Below are positions 34,589 to 43,529 of a stretch of DNA of 64,000 bases, piece by piece. The number at the start of each line of letters is the position of its first letter. The stretch's first letter is position 1. A model generated the notes under the pieces. That model was not told where the DNA came from, did no database searches, and was given only the letters and a program-made list of their open reading frames with translations. Origin of the DNA: an uncultured Verrucomicrobia subdivision 3 bacterium (GTDB lineage Bacteria; Verrucomicrobiota; Verrucomicrobiia; Limisphaerales; UBA8199); the NCBI GenBank assembly GCA_903913865.1, contig CAIWMU010000023.1, positions 16,330 to 80,329 on the forward strand. The letters run 5' to 3'. The translations under genes were made by a program, and so were the position numbers.

Positions 34589-36088
34589 ATGAACCCTTTG
34601 AAATCATCGTTCCATGCGGTTGCCGCCGTTCTGGCGGTCCATGTCCTGATTGCCACACCCCATCCCGTCATGGCCGGAGGTCTGCTGGACAAGCAGCAGA
34701 TGCTTCTGGTGGACGGAAAACCACGTTTCATTCTTGGGTTGTATGAAAACCCGAAGGATGACGCTCTTCTGAAGGAGGCGGTTGCGGCGGGGTTCAATCT
34801 GTTTCAATGTGCCCCAAAGGCTTCGGAGTTGAATCGTGTGCAGCAGTTCGGTGCGAAGGGGTGGGTGAATGTGGGCAATGATATTGATCTCAGCAGCGAT
34901 TCGAGTGCAAGGAAGCATCGATTGCAGGAGCAGGTTAGCCTTCTGGCGAACCATCCAGCCCTTCTGGTTTGGGAGGGGCCCGATGAGATTCTCTGGAACA
35001 CCTGGTATGGGACAATCCAGGAACTCGAAAAGGAATTTCAGGCCATGAGCACTGCAGCTGGCGGAGCGGCCAATCTGAATACCCTTTACCACCGGGCGAC
35101 GGACTTCTACCACCGGGGTCTTTATCAAGAGTTTCAAAAAGTGCGCTGCGAGTTTTGGGCGGCGGTCGGGAGCGTTGATCCGTTGGCCCAGGTGCGGATT
35201 GATGATGCTCCCGAGCGTGTGGTTAAAAGCGGGAAGGGGGTTGCCGGGGGAATTCGGGCGATTCATGAAGTGGATCGTGAGCATGTCGTTTGGATGAACC
35301 ACGCTCCCCGCAATTCTCTGAGTGATCTGGCCCTTTATAACACCCTGGCAGACATGGCCGGGTGCGACATCTACCCTGCGCCAGCCAATCGGGCGGTGGG
35401 GCATAGCGACCTTGTGGATATGGGGCTTACCTCGGTCGGGGCCTATACGGAACGGATGAGGCTGGCCGCGCCTGGCAAGGCTTGTGCCATGGTGTTGCAG
35501 GGGTTTGGATGGGGGGATTTGAAGCAGGGAGAAGTGACGGACCACGAGCGAGCGGTTGGCATCGGCCGCCGACCCTCCCGGCCTGAGACTCGATTCATGG
35601 CCTACGACGCCATCCTTCACGGTGCCAACGCCATCCTGTATTGGGGAACCGCCTACATGAAACCGATGGAGGATGATGGATCACCCGTCACGGGGCGGCC
35701 ACGGCTCTGGAGGGACCTCCTGCAGGTGGCGAGAGAGATACGCGCCCTGGAACCGGCCCTGGTTGCCGCGCCCCTCAAACAACCCCGGATCCGGCAGTCG
35801 GAAACATGCGGGTCGATCGATGGAACCGGCTTGATCTGCACGCTGCGCCGGGTGGATGATGACTTTGTCCTGATCGTGTTGAACGAAAAGCAGGCTGGCA
35901 TCCGGTTCACGGTGGAGGGCCTTCCGGGTAAGCTCAACGACCGGGTGTTGCATCGCCTCTACACCGCTGAGGATCGGGTCGTGGCGGGCGGACGGATCGT
36001 GGATGGCATCGCATCTCAGGGGGTGCATGTCTATGCGACATCCAAACGCTTTGAAGATCCAGTCGTAAAGGCTGATTCGAGCAGGTAA
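34589..36088 (+). CDS. Secreted protein of unknown function, TIM-barrel glycosidase-like
   Basis: 499 residues from the ATG at 34589, which gives a signal peptide (MNPLKSSFHAVAAVLAVHVLI at the start, likely cut near the MAGG at about 32); 75 upstream in-frame residues look non-coding. The mature protein has alternating strands and helices with FILGLYENPKDDALLKEAVAAGFNLFQ, HPALLVWEGPDEILW, DAILHGANAILYWG and a late all-beta segment (VLIVLNEKQAGIRFTVEGLP). This suggests a beta/alpha barrel glycoside hydrolase followed by a beta domain; WEGPDE could hold a catalytic acid. Family not recognised. It is divergent from the rhamnose operon, so it may release sugars that the operon uses. Confidence 0.65.
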   Translation: MNPLKSSFHAVAAVLAVHVLIATPHPVMAGGLLDKQQMLLVDGKPRFILGLYENPKDDALLKEAVAAGFNLFQCAPKASELNRVQQFGAKGWVNVGNDIDLSSDSSARKHRLQEQVSLLANHPALLVWEGPDEILWNTWYGTIQELEKEFQAMSTAAGGAANLNTLYHRATDFYHRGLYQEFQKVRCEFWAAVGSVDPLAQVRIDDAPERVVKSGKGVAGGIRAIHEVDREHVVWMNHAPRNSLSDLALYNTLADMAGCDIYPAPANRAVGHSDLVDMGLTSVGAYTERMRLAAPGKACAMVLQGFGWGDLKQGEVTDHERAVGIGRRPSRPETRFMAYDAILHGANAILYWGTAYMKPMEDDGSPVTGRPRLWRDLLQVAREIRALEPALVAAPLKQPRIRQSETCGSIDGTGLICTLRRVDDDFVLIVLNEKQAGIRFTVEGLPGKLNDRVLHRLYTAEDRVVAGGRIVDGIASQGVHVYATSKRFEDPVVKADSSR

Positions 36089-36202
36089 ACAAGACCTATG
36101 CTGGTGGAGCATTGAGGGAGTCTCTTTGGGTCGGTCCTGGTTGGGGATAAGGGATGTCCGACCCGGATCCCCCAACGGTGCACCCCTTGCGGACACTTTC
36201 TT

Positions 36203-37759
36203 ATGATAAAAGGTATTATTCCGGTTCTAACCGTTTTCTCCGCCTTGAGCTGCGCCTGTCTGGGCGCGGTGGATACGAACAATCCGGCCGGCGGGGGCAC
36301 GGCGAAGGAAGGGCAGCCGAGTGGTGCGGTTGCTGGTGCTGCAAACGGTAAAGAGATTGGGGAATCGGCTCTGGCGGGATGGCCGGAATCGATTCAAATT
36401 GTCCTGAGCAATACAGCTCCTCTAAAGCATTCACGGGGTTCCCGGCTGCCACTCTTTTTGTGGCCCGCCATGAATCCCGGCAGGCTTTCGGAGGCGAGGG
36501 CACTCACGTTGGTCAGGGAACTGGACCGGCGCGGGATCGGGTTGATTTGCCGATGGGACTCGGCTCACTATGAAGATTCCCTGGCCGATGCCCTCCCGGT
36601 GGCCCGCGCCCAGAAGAGCCTTGGGCTTCCCGTGGCCATTGACGCCACCTCCCTGCTGTATTCCTTTTTCAATGGGGACAAATCGACTGCGCACATCGAT
36701 ATGAAGGGGGAGCCATTCTGGGACACATCCTTTCCCGGGAAGGGGGACATGGGTTGTCCCTTTGCGCTGGATGGCCGAAAGGGGGAGATCCGGGGGCGGG
36801 TTGAGAAGTTTGTGGCGGCCTATTCGAATGCCGGATTGACTCCCGGTTTTGTCTGGGCGGATTGGGAATTGGATGGGCCTGTGGAATGGAACGGTGCCTG
36901 GGAGGCCTCGAAGCGGTGCCGCCGCTGCGTGGAGCATTCCGGTCAGATCACCAATTTCCTCCAGTTTCAGCACGAGCTGCGCGGGATCCGATCCGAGCTG
37001 CAACGTTCCTGCTATGTGGAGCCGTTGCTGCGGCGATTTCCATCCTGTCTGGTGGGGAACTACGGCACCTATCCCCACGATGGCTTCCGCTACTGGTATG
37101 ACTACTTTGAGACGGATCAGGATTGGTATCCCGGTCTGAGGGATGGCAGGGCACTTCATCGCCATTGGGCCAACGAGTTCGATCCCGCGGGCTACACCTT
37201 CGCGATGCCGGTCATTTACACATGGTCGCGCATGTGGCACTGGTCGGGGTTTGAGAACCCGGATTACCACTGGTTTTACCCGATGCTACAGGAGGCCACA
37301 AGCTGTGCCCGGAGTGTGCGGCCCGGGCTGCCGATCGTGTCGTTTGTCCATTGGAACACGACCGTTCCACCAACGCCTCCGGATGCCTCCATCAAACAGT
37401 TTAGTGTTGAGGGTTACCAGGAATTGCTGTGGCACATGTTGCTGCGGGGTGTCAGCACCTTTTACCTGTGGTGCCCGGCACCGGAATATACTTCGGAGGT
37501 TCAGGCCCTTCATCCTGTTTGGGCTGCGGCCCAGGAGTATGGGGAATTCCTGGAGAAGGGCAGGCCGATCTCGTTCGATGTGCCCGCCAAGCCGGGAGTC
37601 GTTATTTCCGGCCTTGAGTTGAACGGGCGGGTGCTCGTGCGCCGGACGGATTTTGCTGGTTCGACGGCGACGGTGGTCCTGAAATTGGGCAGACGCGAGT
37701 TGAGCGTGCCGCCCTCCAAAGGGAAATGCCAGGTCCTTGACCTGCGGGAATCGCGTTGA
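36203..37759 (+). CDS. Secreted protein of unknown function (possible glycosidase)
   Basis: 518 residues. The start MIKGIIPVLTVFSALSCACLG is a signal peptide with cysteines that could be a lipobox, so it is either lipid-anchored or secreted. Aromatic-rich segments follow: RLPLFLWPAMNPGRLS, GIGLICRWDSAHYEDS, TPGFVWADWELDG, GFRYWYDYFETDQDWYPG, YTWSRMWHWSG and a repeat-poor beta-rich tail. The DWE (about 214-216) and repeated Asp/Glu near Trp are typical of carbohydrate-active enzymes, but no family can be named. It follows 34589-36088 by 114 bases and may share its expression. Confidence 0.6.
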   Translation: MIKGIIPVLTVFSALSCACLGAVDTNNPAGGGTAKEGQPSGAVAGAANGKEIGESALAGWPESIQIVLSNTAPLKHSRGSRLPLFLWPAMNPGRLSEARALTLVRELDRRGIGLICRWDSAHYEDSLADALPVARAQKSLGLPVAIDATSLLYSFFNGDKSTAHIDMKGEPFWDTSFPGKGDMGCPFALDGRKGEIRGRVEKFVAAYSNAGLTPGFVWADWELDGPVEWNGAWEASKRCRRCVEHSGQITNFLQFQHELRGIRSELQRSCYVEPLLRRFPSCLVGNYGTYPHDGFRYWYDYFETDQDWYPGLRDGRALHRHWANEFDPAGYTFAMPVIYTWSRMWHWSGFENPDYHWFYPMLQEATSCARSVRPGLPIVSFVHWNTTVPPTPPDASIKQFSVEGYQELLWHMLLRGVSTFYLWCPAPEYTSEVQALHPVWAAAQEYGEFLEKGRPISFDVPAKPGVVISGLELNGRVLVRRTDFAGSTATVVLKLGRRELSVPPSKGKCQVLDLRESR

Positions 37760-37777
37760 TCCTGCAGGGGGCGCTCG

Positions 37778-38689
37778 TCATGGGCTTGCGGGCTTCGCGG
37801 CTTCGTGAAGGGCTGTTGCCAGATCGGCCGGGGACCATGTGTTGCCGTCGAACTGGCGGGCGATTCGGCCCCGGGGATCGATGACGACCGTTCGGAGGTT
37901 ATGGGAGATGCTCCCTCCCTCCTCTTTTGTCATGATCAGATCGAGTTGCGGAGCCAGCTGTGCCAAGGTGGGGGTTGAAGCGACAGCAAAAATCCAGCGG
38001 TCAGGGTTCCCGTCACGATAGAGGTTGGCATAACTGGCGAGGATCGGAGGGTTGTCAAAATCGGGGTCAAATGAAACCGATAGAAATTGCCAGTTCCGCC
38101 GGGAATCGGGGGCAACGAGCAGCAGATGGCGGGCTTTGGCAAAGTTCGTGGCCATCCGGGGGCAAAAGTCGGGCAGGGGACAGCGGGTGAAGAAGAATGT
38201 GAGAGCAACAGCCTTGCCCCGGTAATAAGAGAGTTGGATTTGCTTCCCGGTTTCATCTGTCACGGTGAAGTCCGGCATGAGGTCGCCGGGCTTGAGTTCT
38301 GTCACCAAATGCACGGATGGGGGAAGATTGGTGGCTGGCGGGGCTGTCACTAATGCCGGGATGGGGGTGGATGGCTTGCCTACCCGCCGGATCTGGCTGA
38401 TCCAATGGGTTTCAGCGTTTGCCGTGAGCTGGAAGGTTACCGTATCCCCTACGGTGATACCGGCCAGTTCATTCGTATCCTTCACGTTGAACTCCATCGT
38501 CATGGCCGGCATATAGTCCGGGATGGGTTCATGGCGGATGACAGCCTTGGTGTGGTCGGGGGAAAGTTCACGGACAAGTCCCCGGGTGTTGTGGGTCTGG
38601 GTGCCCGGGGATGCGGCGAAAGTCGATGGCACCCGGACGGCCCATAGGAGCAGAAGCAGAAGAAGCAGGGTTTGGTTTTTAACGGTCAT
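37778..38689 (-). CDS. Two-domain CusF-like / SCO1-SenC copper protein
   Basis: 303 residues. A leucine-rich signal peptide (1-25) is followed by a CusF-like domain (about 30-100, with the copper motif YMPAMTMEFNV) and then an SCO1/SenC thioredoxin-like domain (about 130-295). The SCO metal site reads CPLPDFC, a CX5C spacing in place of the usual CX3C, with the distal histidine in SHNLRTVVIDP. Such proteins carry copper to cytochrome oxidase or remove it from the periplasm. Its ATG overlaps the previous SCO gene by four bases. It ends the six-gene minus-strand operon 37778-42033. Confidence 0.88.
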   Translation of the reverse strand: MTVKNQTLLLLLLLLWAVRVPSTFAASPGTQTHNTRGLVRELSPDHTKAVIRHEPIPDYMPAMTMEFNVKDTNELAGITVGDTVTFQLTANAETHWISQIRRVGKPSTPIPALVTAPPATNLPPSVHLVTELKPGDLMPDFTVTDETGKQIQLSYYRGKAVALTFFFTRCPLPDFCPRMATNFAKARHLLLVAPDSRRNWQFLSVSFDPDFDNPPILASYANLYRDGNPDRWIFAVASTPTLAQLAPQLDLIMTKEEGGSISHNLRTVVIDPRGRIARQFDGNTWSPADLATALHEAAKPASP

Positions 38690-39399
38690 GATCTTCGGGG
38701 GTGGTTGCGGAGGCTTTTGATCTCGGTGGTAACGGCGGTGGCTATGTTTCGATTCATGCCGTCGAATGATCCGGCCACACCCCCGGATGGATCCACGAGC
38801 ATGATGAGGTGTGTCCCGTCGAACCCACCCGGTATGGGGCTTGATGTCAGGGTGGATCGGGTAAGAAAACTGCTTTCAATCAGTTCATGCACCCTGGCCT
38901 TTTCACCCGTCAGGAAGAGCCATCGGTTCGTGTCTGCATGAAGGCCCTCCGCGAAGGTTCTGAGAACAGAAGGTGAGTCGGTTCGGGGATCGACCGTGAG
39001 GGAGAGGAGCAGCACGTCAGGGGACTGTGCCACCATTGATTGAATTTCCTGCATCCGGTCGTTGACCGTGCGGCAACTCAGGGAGCAACTGGTGAACATG
39101 AAATTGACCACCACAAACTTACCCTGCAGATCTGTCCGGGTGACGGGGCGTCCCGTGCGATCGGTCAGGGCAAAGTCGATGAGATGCCGGGGGTGATCCA
39201 GAGTCGGTGCGGGACCGGGTCCTGGCGGGGTGGGGGTGTTTCCAGTAACCAGAACCAGAAATGCACCCAGGCTGGACGCGAACAACCCAAGCCCGAAGCC
39301 GAGGATTTTCTCGTTCCGGGTCAGCCGGGTGGGATGTTCCGTGTGGCTTTCAGCCTTAATTGGGCCGGGATTTGGCAGGTTTGACGAGTTTTGATTCAT
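38686..39399 (-). CDS. SCO1/SenC-family protein, membrane-anchored
   Basis: 237 residues from the ATG at 39399. A single hydrophobic segment at about residues 28-50 (FGLGLFASSLGAFLVLV) anchors a periplasmic SCO domain. The metal site FTSCSLSC has the standard CX3C, and the third ligand histidine is in FDGTHLIMLVDP. SCO proteins deliver copper to, or reduce, the CuA site of cytochrome c oxidase. The start lies inside the end of the HMA gene (44-base overlap) and the stop overlaps the next start by four bases, so translation is tightly coupled. No oxidase genes are in the window. Confidence 0.92.
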   Translation of the reverse strand: MNQNSSNLPNPGPIKAESHTEHPTRLTRNEKILGFGLGLFASSLGAFLVLVTGNTPTPPGPGPAPTLDHPRHLIDFALTDRTGRPVTRTDLQGKFVVVNFMFTSCSLSCRTVNDRMQEIQSMVAQSPDVLLLSLTVDPRTDSPSVLRTFAEGLHADTNRWLFLTGEKARVHELIESSFLTRSTLTSSPIPGGFDGTHLIMLVDPSGGVAGSFDGMNRNIATAVTTEIKSLRNHPRRS

Positions 39400-39724
39400 A
39401 ACCGGCTTCGGAGATGGCTTTTGTGATGGCTGTGGTGGAGGCCAGATTGGTGTTGCAGATAACGATCGCCAGCTTGTTGCTGAACGACACGTCCACTGAG
39501 ACCACACCGGTGACCCGCCTGAGTTCGCTGGCGATTCCCTTCGCGCAACCGTCACAACTCATTCCAGTGATGCTGAATCGGTTGGTTTTGTTCCCGGAGG
39601 TCGGGGATTCCGAGGCGACACCCCACTCCGGCAGGGTGGTGCAAGCGAGAATGGATGTGAGGATCAGCTGCAAGGTTGTGCGTTTGATCGGGGAAGGTTT
39701 TTTTGTCTGTGTTATTGTATTCAT
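39356..39724 (-). CDS. Secreted heavy-metal-associated (HMA) domain protein, MerP-like
   Basis: 122 residues from the ATG at 39724. An N-terminal hydrophobic stretch (about 15-35) is a probable signal peptide or anchor, followed by one HMA domain with [16 protein letters not shown] carrying the metal-binding CxxC and a ferredoxin-like rest ([16 protein letters not shown]). It most likely binds copper or zinc in the periplasm and hands it to the neighbouring SCO proteins. The ATG overlaps the pseudopilin stop by four bases, and its end overlaps the next gene by 44 bases. Confidence 0.88.
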   Translation of the reverse strand: MNTITQTKKPSPIKRTTLQLILTSILACTTLPEWGVASESPTSGNKTNRFSITGMSCDGCAKGIASELRRVTGVVSVDVSFSNKLAIVICNTNLASTTAITKAISEAGYESKLVKPAKSRPN

Positions 39725-40533
39725 TGTGCGAGGGATGGATTCCATAGGTCGTTTTGGGGCGGGAAGTAGATATTTTTCAATAGTTGAAGGGATGCGTGAC
39801 CATCGGCAAAGGTGTAGTTTGCGCGATTCTTGTGGCGGCGCGATGCCAGATCCTGTGCGTCCTCCTGGCTGATCCAGAAATGGGGCATGATATGGTCGGC
39901 GCTGCTGTTGTTTTCTGCGAACAGGATTGTGGATGTGGACCGGGGCAGCTGTGCGGCGTGTCTCCAGGTCTGTGGCTTGCCGGTGTAATCGTCATCGGCA
40001 CCCAGTTCGAAATAGACGTTGAACCCGTAGCTCCACGGGTTGGTCCGGATGTCGCTCGGGCAATGGTAGATACCCTTCAGCAGGTTCGTCCAGCTGGCGA
40101 TGCCAGAGCCCAGTTGCGGGGCGATGCTGCGTTCCCAAGGGAGTTCCTCATTCGCGAAGGCTGAATGCTGGCTTCGGGGGAAGGTGTCTGCGTTGTCATC
40201 GACATAGAGGCGGACACCCAAACCGAGCTGGCGCATCTGGCTGAGGCACTGGGTGGAACGGGCCGATTCCCTGGCCCGCGAGAGGGCTGGCAGGAGCATG
40301 GATGCCAGAACGGCGATGATTGCGATCACCACCAGAAGCTCAATCAGGGTGAATCCATGCTCCGATTTCGAGGAAATGGAGCCAGTCCCCACCGTTGCGT
40401 GCTGCCGAAACAGGGTGGGGACTGGTTCATGCGATTCGACTCCTCCACGCCGCTGATAGGGGACCCCGTTTTCAGGGTTCCCTGCCGGGGCAGCGTGGCG
40501 AAGGTCGTGGTTCACTCGTCGGTTCATTGGCAT
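39721..40533 (-). CDS. Type II secretion / pilin-like pseudopilin (PulG-type, H-X9-DG relative)
   Basis: 270 residues from the ATG at 40533; a GTG at 40392 would give a more usual 13-residue leader. The prepilin peptidase motif [26 protein letters not shown] is at about 58-83 (cleavage after the Gly). The following region has [19 protein letters not shown] and a late [16 protein letters not shown], as in the large family of verrucomicrobial/planctomycetal pseudopilins. It is odd among metal genes: its stop overlaps the HMA start by four bases. It may export or display the Met-rich protein encoded upstream, but there is no direct evidence. Confidence 0.85.
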   Translation of the reverse strand: MPMNRRVNHDLRHAAPAGNPENGVPYQRRGGVESHEPVPTLFRQHATVGTGSISSKSEHGFTLIELLVVIAIIAVLASMLLPALSRARESARSTQCLSQMRQLGLGVRLYVDDNADTFPRSQHSAFANEELPWERSIAPQLGSGIASWTNLLKGIYHCPSDIRTNPWSYGFNVYFELGADDDYTGKPQTWRHAAQLPRSTSTILFAENNSSADHIMPHFWISQEDAQDLASRRHKNRANYTFADGHASLQLLKNIYFPPQNDLWNPSLAQ

Positions 40534-40552
40534 CTGGTTTGCTCAGATTGGA

Positions 40553-41377
40553 TCAGGGCTGGCGGCGCATCCGGAAGTATTTTTGCGCCGGGTTGCTGTC
40601 CAAGATCACAGCGGATTGACCATCCACCGTTGTGGGGGGGGTGGTGATGGCTGTCCATTGGGCTGCATCGCTTGAGCCAGCCGTTTCCAGAACCCAGTTT
40701 GTGGCGGTGCCGGAAGGCCATCCGATGACGATCTTGCGGGCCAGACTCAACGCCGGGCGCCCATCCGGAACGTTGCTCCAGAGAAACCCCACAGCGCCGC
40801 TGCTGGAACCCGGGACCTCTTTTCCGGTCGATTTGTTAACGAGGTAAACCTCGAAGGATGCAGAGAGGCTGTTGGTTCCGGGCGGGGCTGCAAAGACCGG
40901 GTGGAACATCATCGCATTCCAGAACATCGCATTGGTGCTTCCGTCCGTCCCGAAGATCGGTGCCAGCGTCTTGGGGGCAGAACTGGAGTAGCGGTAGGCC
41001 TTCAACTCAGGGGAGCCGGAGAGCTTGCGAATCCACATTTGCGTGTTTGCCGGGAGTGATTCACTCATGGCATCCATGACCCAGCCATAGCGGCGGCTGA
41101 AGGAGGCACCCTGGCGGCTTGGGTCGAGTGCGTCGAACCACGGATCAGCGGCGTCGAAGTCGTCACTGGGGTTGCTCACCATGAGCGGGGTGAGTTGCGG
41201 AATCTCACCGGGCATCATCACGTGTATGGCCCCATCCCCCGATTGATAGGAAACCATAGGCATTGCCATGGCCCCCTGCATGGGAACGGTTGTCAGGGTG
41301 GCGGAACTTGCCATCGAAAGTCCGAACGTCATAACGGCGGCGGTGGCGCTAAGAAAATGGAACTGCGAATTCTGCAT
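40553..41377 (-). CDS. Secreted Met-rich protein (resembles All3515-like Zur-regulated family)
   Basis: 274 residues with a signal peptide (residues 1-26, SATAAVMTFGLSMASSA). The mature start is rich in methionine and histidine (MQGAMAMPMVSYQSG, IHVMMPGEIP, later MFWNAMMFHPVF), which suits a periplasmic or surface metal binder. The middle (DPWFDALDPSRQGASFSRRYGWVMD) is distinctive; from memory it resembles the cyanobacterial All3515 family, whose members are Zur-repressed. The C-terminal 60 residues resemble the exported sorting or beta-rich tails of this phylum (ending YFRMRRQP). It is the second gene of the six-gene operon. Function unknown. Confidence 0.7.
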   Translation of the reverse strand: MQNSQFHFLSATAAVMTFGLSMASSATLTTVPMQGAMAMPMVSYQSGDGAIHVMMPGEIPQLTPLMVSNPSDDFDAADPWFDALDPSRQGASFSRRYGWVMDAMSESLPANTQMWIRKLSGSPELKAYRYSSSAPKTLAPIFGTDGSTNAMFWNAMMFHPVFAAPPGTNSLSASFEVYLVNKSTGKEVPGSSSGAVGFLWSNVPDGRPALSLARKIVIGWPSGTATNWVLETAGSSDAAQWTAITTPPTTVDGQSAVILDSNPAQKYFRMRRQP

Positions 41378-41595
41378 GGGAACGATTCTCCTTAAAATAT
41401 TACTGGTTTATTGGTCATGAAACCTCCTCCTTGGAGTTCCCGGCCCGCATGTGGAATCCAGAGGATCCCTCTGCGTCATGGTCTGCCAGGAAATTGGGAA
41501 TGGACGGGTGGAGATGACAGCGATCCGCTGTCGGGGAGGCCGATCCGCTTTACAGGAGGGATGACGATTGGTCATCCCAAGCTCAAAACGGGGGC

Positions 41596-42033
41596 TTAAG
41601 CCCCTGCGAACGTGCTGTCAGTCCCGCAACGGGGGCGGGGTTTCGGAGGTTGATCTGAGCGGGTTGGACCCCGGTCGTCGGAGGTCGTGAATCGATGGTC
41701 GTTGGGAAGGAAACTGAACGTTATGGAACTCCACGGCAAACCGGCATCCAGCTTGGAAATGGGATTCGATTGCGCCTGATCCTGCTTCTGCTGTTCTGCC
41801 CTGGTGCTGGAGATCGCCTTGCAGAGGTTGCAGGGGTGTTGTCCATCGAAGGTCTTGCCCACGGCCTCCTGAAATGTCCCGTTGTGGGAATACCGAACGA
41901 ACATGCCAGCCCAGGCTACCGTTTGTAGCACAGCCCAGTGCAGGCCCAGAGAAAGGACCAGCAAGCCGACTGTTACTGCTTTGGCAAACGGACGCACTAA
42001 TCGGGAGGGTATACCAGCGTGGTCCAAAGTCAA
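41596..42033 (-). CDS. Small membrane-anchored protein with CxxC motif
   Basis: 145 residues if the first TTG (42033) is used; a GTG at 41997 (VRPFAKAVTVGLL) would give 133 residues with the hydrophobic helix near the start. One hydrophobic segment (about 17-45) is followed by FDGQHPCNLCKAI, whose CxxC looks like a metal or thiol site, and a charged proline-rich tail. It is the first gene of the operon that continues with the Met-rich protein, pseudopilin, HMA and SCO genes. I recall similar proteins beside copper genes in relatives, but the family has no function I know of. Confidence 0.65.
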   Translation of the reverse strand: MTLDHAGIPSRLVRPFAKAVTVGLLVLSLGLHWAVLQTVAWAGMFVRYSHNGTFQEAVGKTFDGQHPCNLCKAISSTRAEQQKQDQAQSNPISKLDAGLPWSSITFSFLPNDHRFTTSDDRGPTRSDQPPKPRPRCGTDSTFAGA

Positions 42034-42251
42034 ATTTTGGGTGAGGGGCCTGGTGAAAAAAACGGGGAGGACTTCAAAGTTCCGCGGGGCAAGGGTTGGG
42101 GATCGGACTGGATCCTCCGGTCCTCATCAGCCCCGGGGTGCCGGGCCTGCCGCTGGACAGAACCCGGTTTGGATTCCCGGGGAGGATTTGATTTTTTTTG
42201 GGCTTCCCCAGTGCACACAAGTGACTCGCCAAGGGATTCGACGGTGGCAGT

Positions 42252-43256
42252 ATGTGGCGTGTGACACCATTGAATTTGATTTTGTTGGCCCTGCTGTTTC
42301 CGGTCGCCGGGGGGTGGGCGCAGTCGCCGGAGGTCGCGCCATCCCGTTCCGAGCTGGTGCGCCGTTTGGAGAAGGTGATGGGGGAGTTTCCGGGTGAGAC
42401 GAAAAAGTGCCCGCTTGATATTCAGGTGGTTGAGGAGGTGGATTGTGGCGACCATATCCGGAAGTTTCTCACCTATCAATCAGAACCCGGCGGGCGGGTG
42501 CCTGCTTATCTGCTGATCCCCAAACCTGCGCCAAAGCGGGGGCTCGGGGTCGGCATTCTTGCGCTTCATCAGACTCACCCCGAAGGTCACAAGGTGGTGG
42601 TCGGTTTGGGCGGAAGTCCGAACGATGAATACGGGCTTGAACTGGTTCGGCGCGGTTTTTTCTGTCTGGCTCCCGCCTATCCCCGGCTCGCGGATTATGC
42701 GCCGGATCTTTCCCGTTACAAAAGCGGGACCATGAAAGCCATCTGGGACAACGTGCGGGGTTTGGATCTTCTTGCCACTTATGCCGGGACGGATCCCGCG
42801 CGGTTTGGGGCCATCGGCCATTCACTGGGTGGTCACAATTCCCTCTTTACGGCTGCTTTCGACAGGCGCATCAAGATTGTGGTCACCAGCTGCGGGTTTG
42901 ACTCCTTCCGTGACTATATGAACGGTGATATCAAGGGTTGGACCAGCTCCCGTTACATGCCGAAACTCCTCGAATTTGCCCCTGACCATTACCCTTTTGA
43001 TTTCGACACCGTGCTCGCACTGATTGCACCCCGGACGGTCGTTGTCAACGCCCCCAAGGGGGATACGAATTTCAAATGGCAGAGTGTCGATCGTGTCGTA
43101 AACAGTGCAGGGGAGATTGCCAAAGCCATGGGAGGGAATGCGGCTATCCGCGTTGAGCATCCTGATTGCGGGCACTCCTTCTCCAGGGAGGCCAGGGAGA
43201 TTGGCTATGGCGGGATTGAAAAGGTCTTTGGACGTCAAAAAGGCGATGGATACTGA
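42252..43256 (+). CDS. Secreted alpha/beta-hydrolase (esterase, acetyl xylan esterase-like)
   Basis: 334 residues with a signal peptide (PLNLILLALLFPVAGGWAQ, cut at about 23). The alpha/beta-hydrolase core shows RVPAYLLIPK, GILALHQTH, the nucleophile serine in FGAIGHSLGGHNSL, and a late HPDCGHSF with the catalytic histidine; the acid is probably the Asp in DTNF or nearby. This resembles Abf/dienelactone hydrolase-type esterases that remove acyl groups from plant polysaccharides. The gene is divergent from the copper-type operon, alone before a LamG protein. Substrate unknown. Confidence 0.85.
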   Translation: MWRVTPLNLILLALLFPVAGGWAQSPEVAPSRSELVRRLEKVMGEFPGETKKCPLDIQVVEEVDCGDHIRKFLTYQSEPGGRVPAYLLIPKPAPKRGLGVGILALHQTHPEGHKVVVGLGGSPNDEYGLELVRRGFFCLAPAYPRLADYAPDLSRYKSGTMKAIWDNVRGLDLLATYAGTDPARFGAIGHSLGGHNSLFTAAFDRRIKIVVTSCGFDSFRDYMNGDIKGWTSSRYMPKLLEFAPDHYPFDFDTVLALIAPRTVVVNAPKGDTNFKWQSVDRVVNSAGEIAKAMGGNAAIRVEHPDCGHSFSREAREIGYGGIEKVFGRQKGDGY

Positions 43257-43529
43257 TGACTGGATGGGGTTACCCGGTTCGGTTTGCCATTGTGCCGTTC
43301 GCTCAGCGTCCGTGCCTGGTGTGGTTTGATATCCATGGCAAGGTCCGTCTTCAAAATTAGACCTGGTTGGCGTAATCCGGCAGGGACCACCCCGCCCCGA
43401 TCGCCCAAGAATTTTACCTATTTTGTTTGCTTGACACATCGTGGTCCGGGGTGATGAAATGAGCGCATCACAACGAGGGTGTTCCTGCAATCCATGCAGG
43501 GGCTCTCTCTTTCAATAAACCAAGAAACG

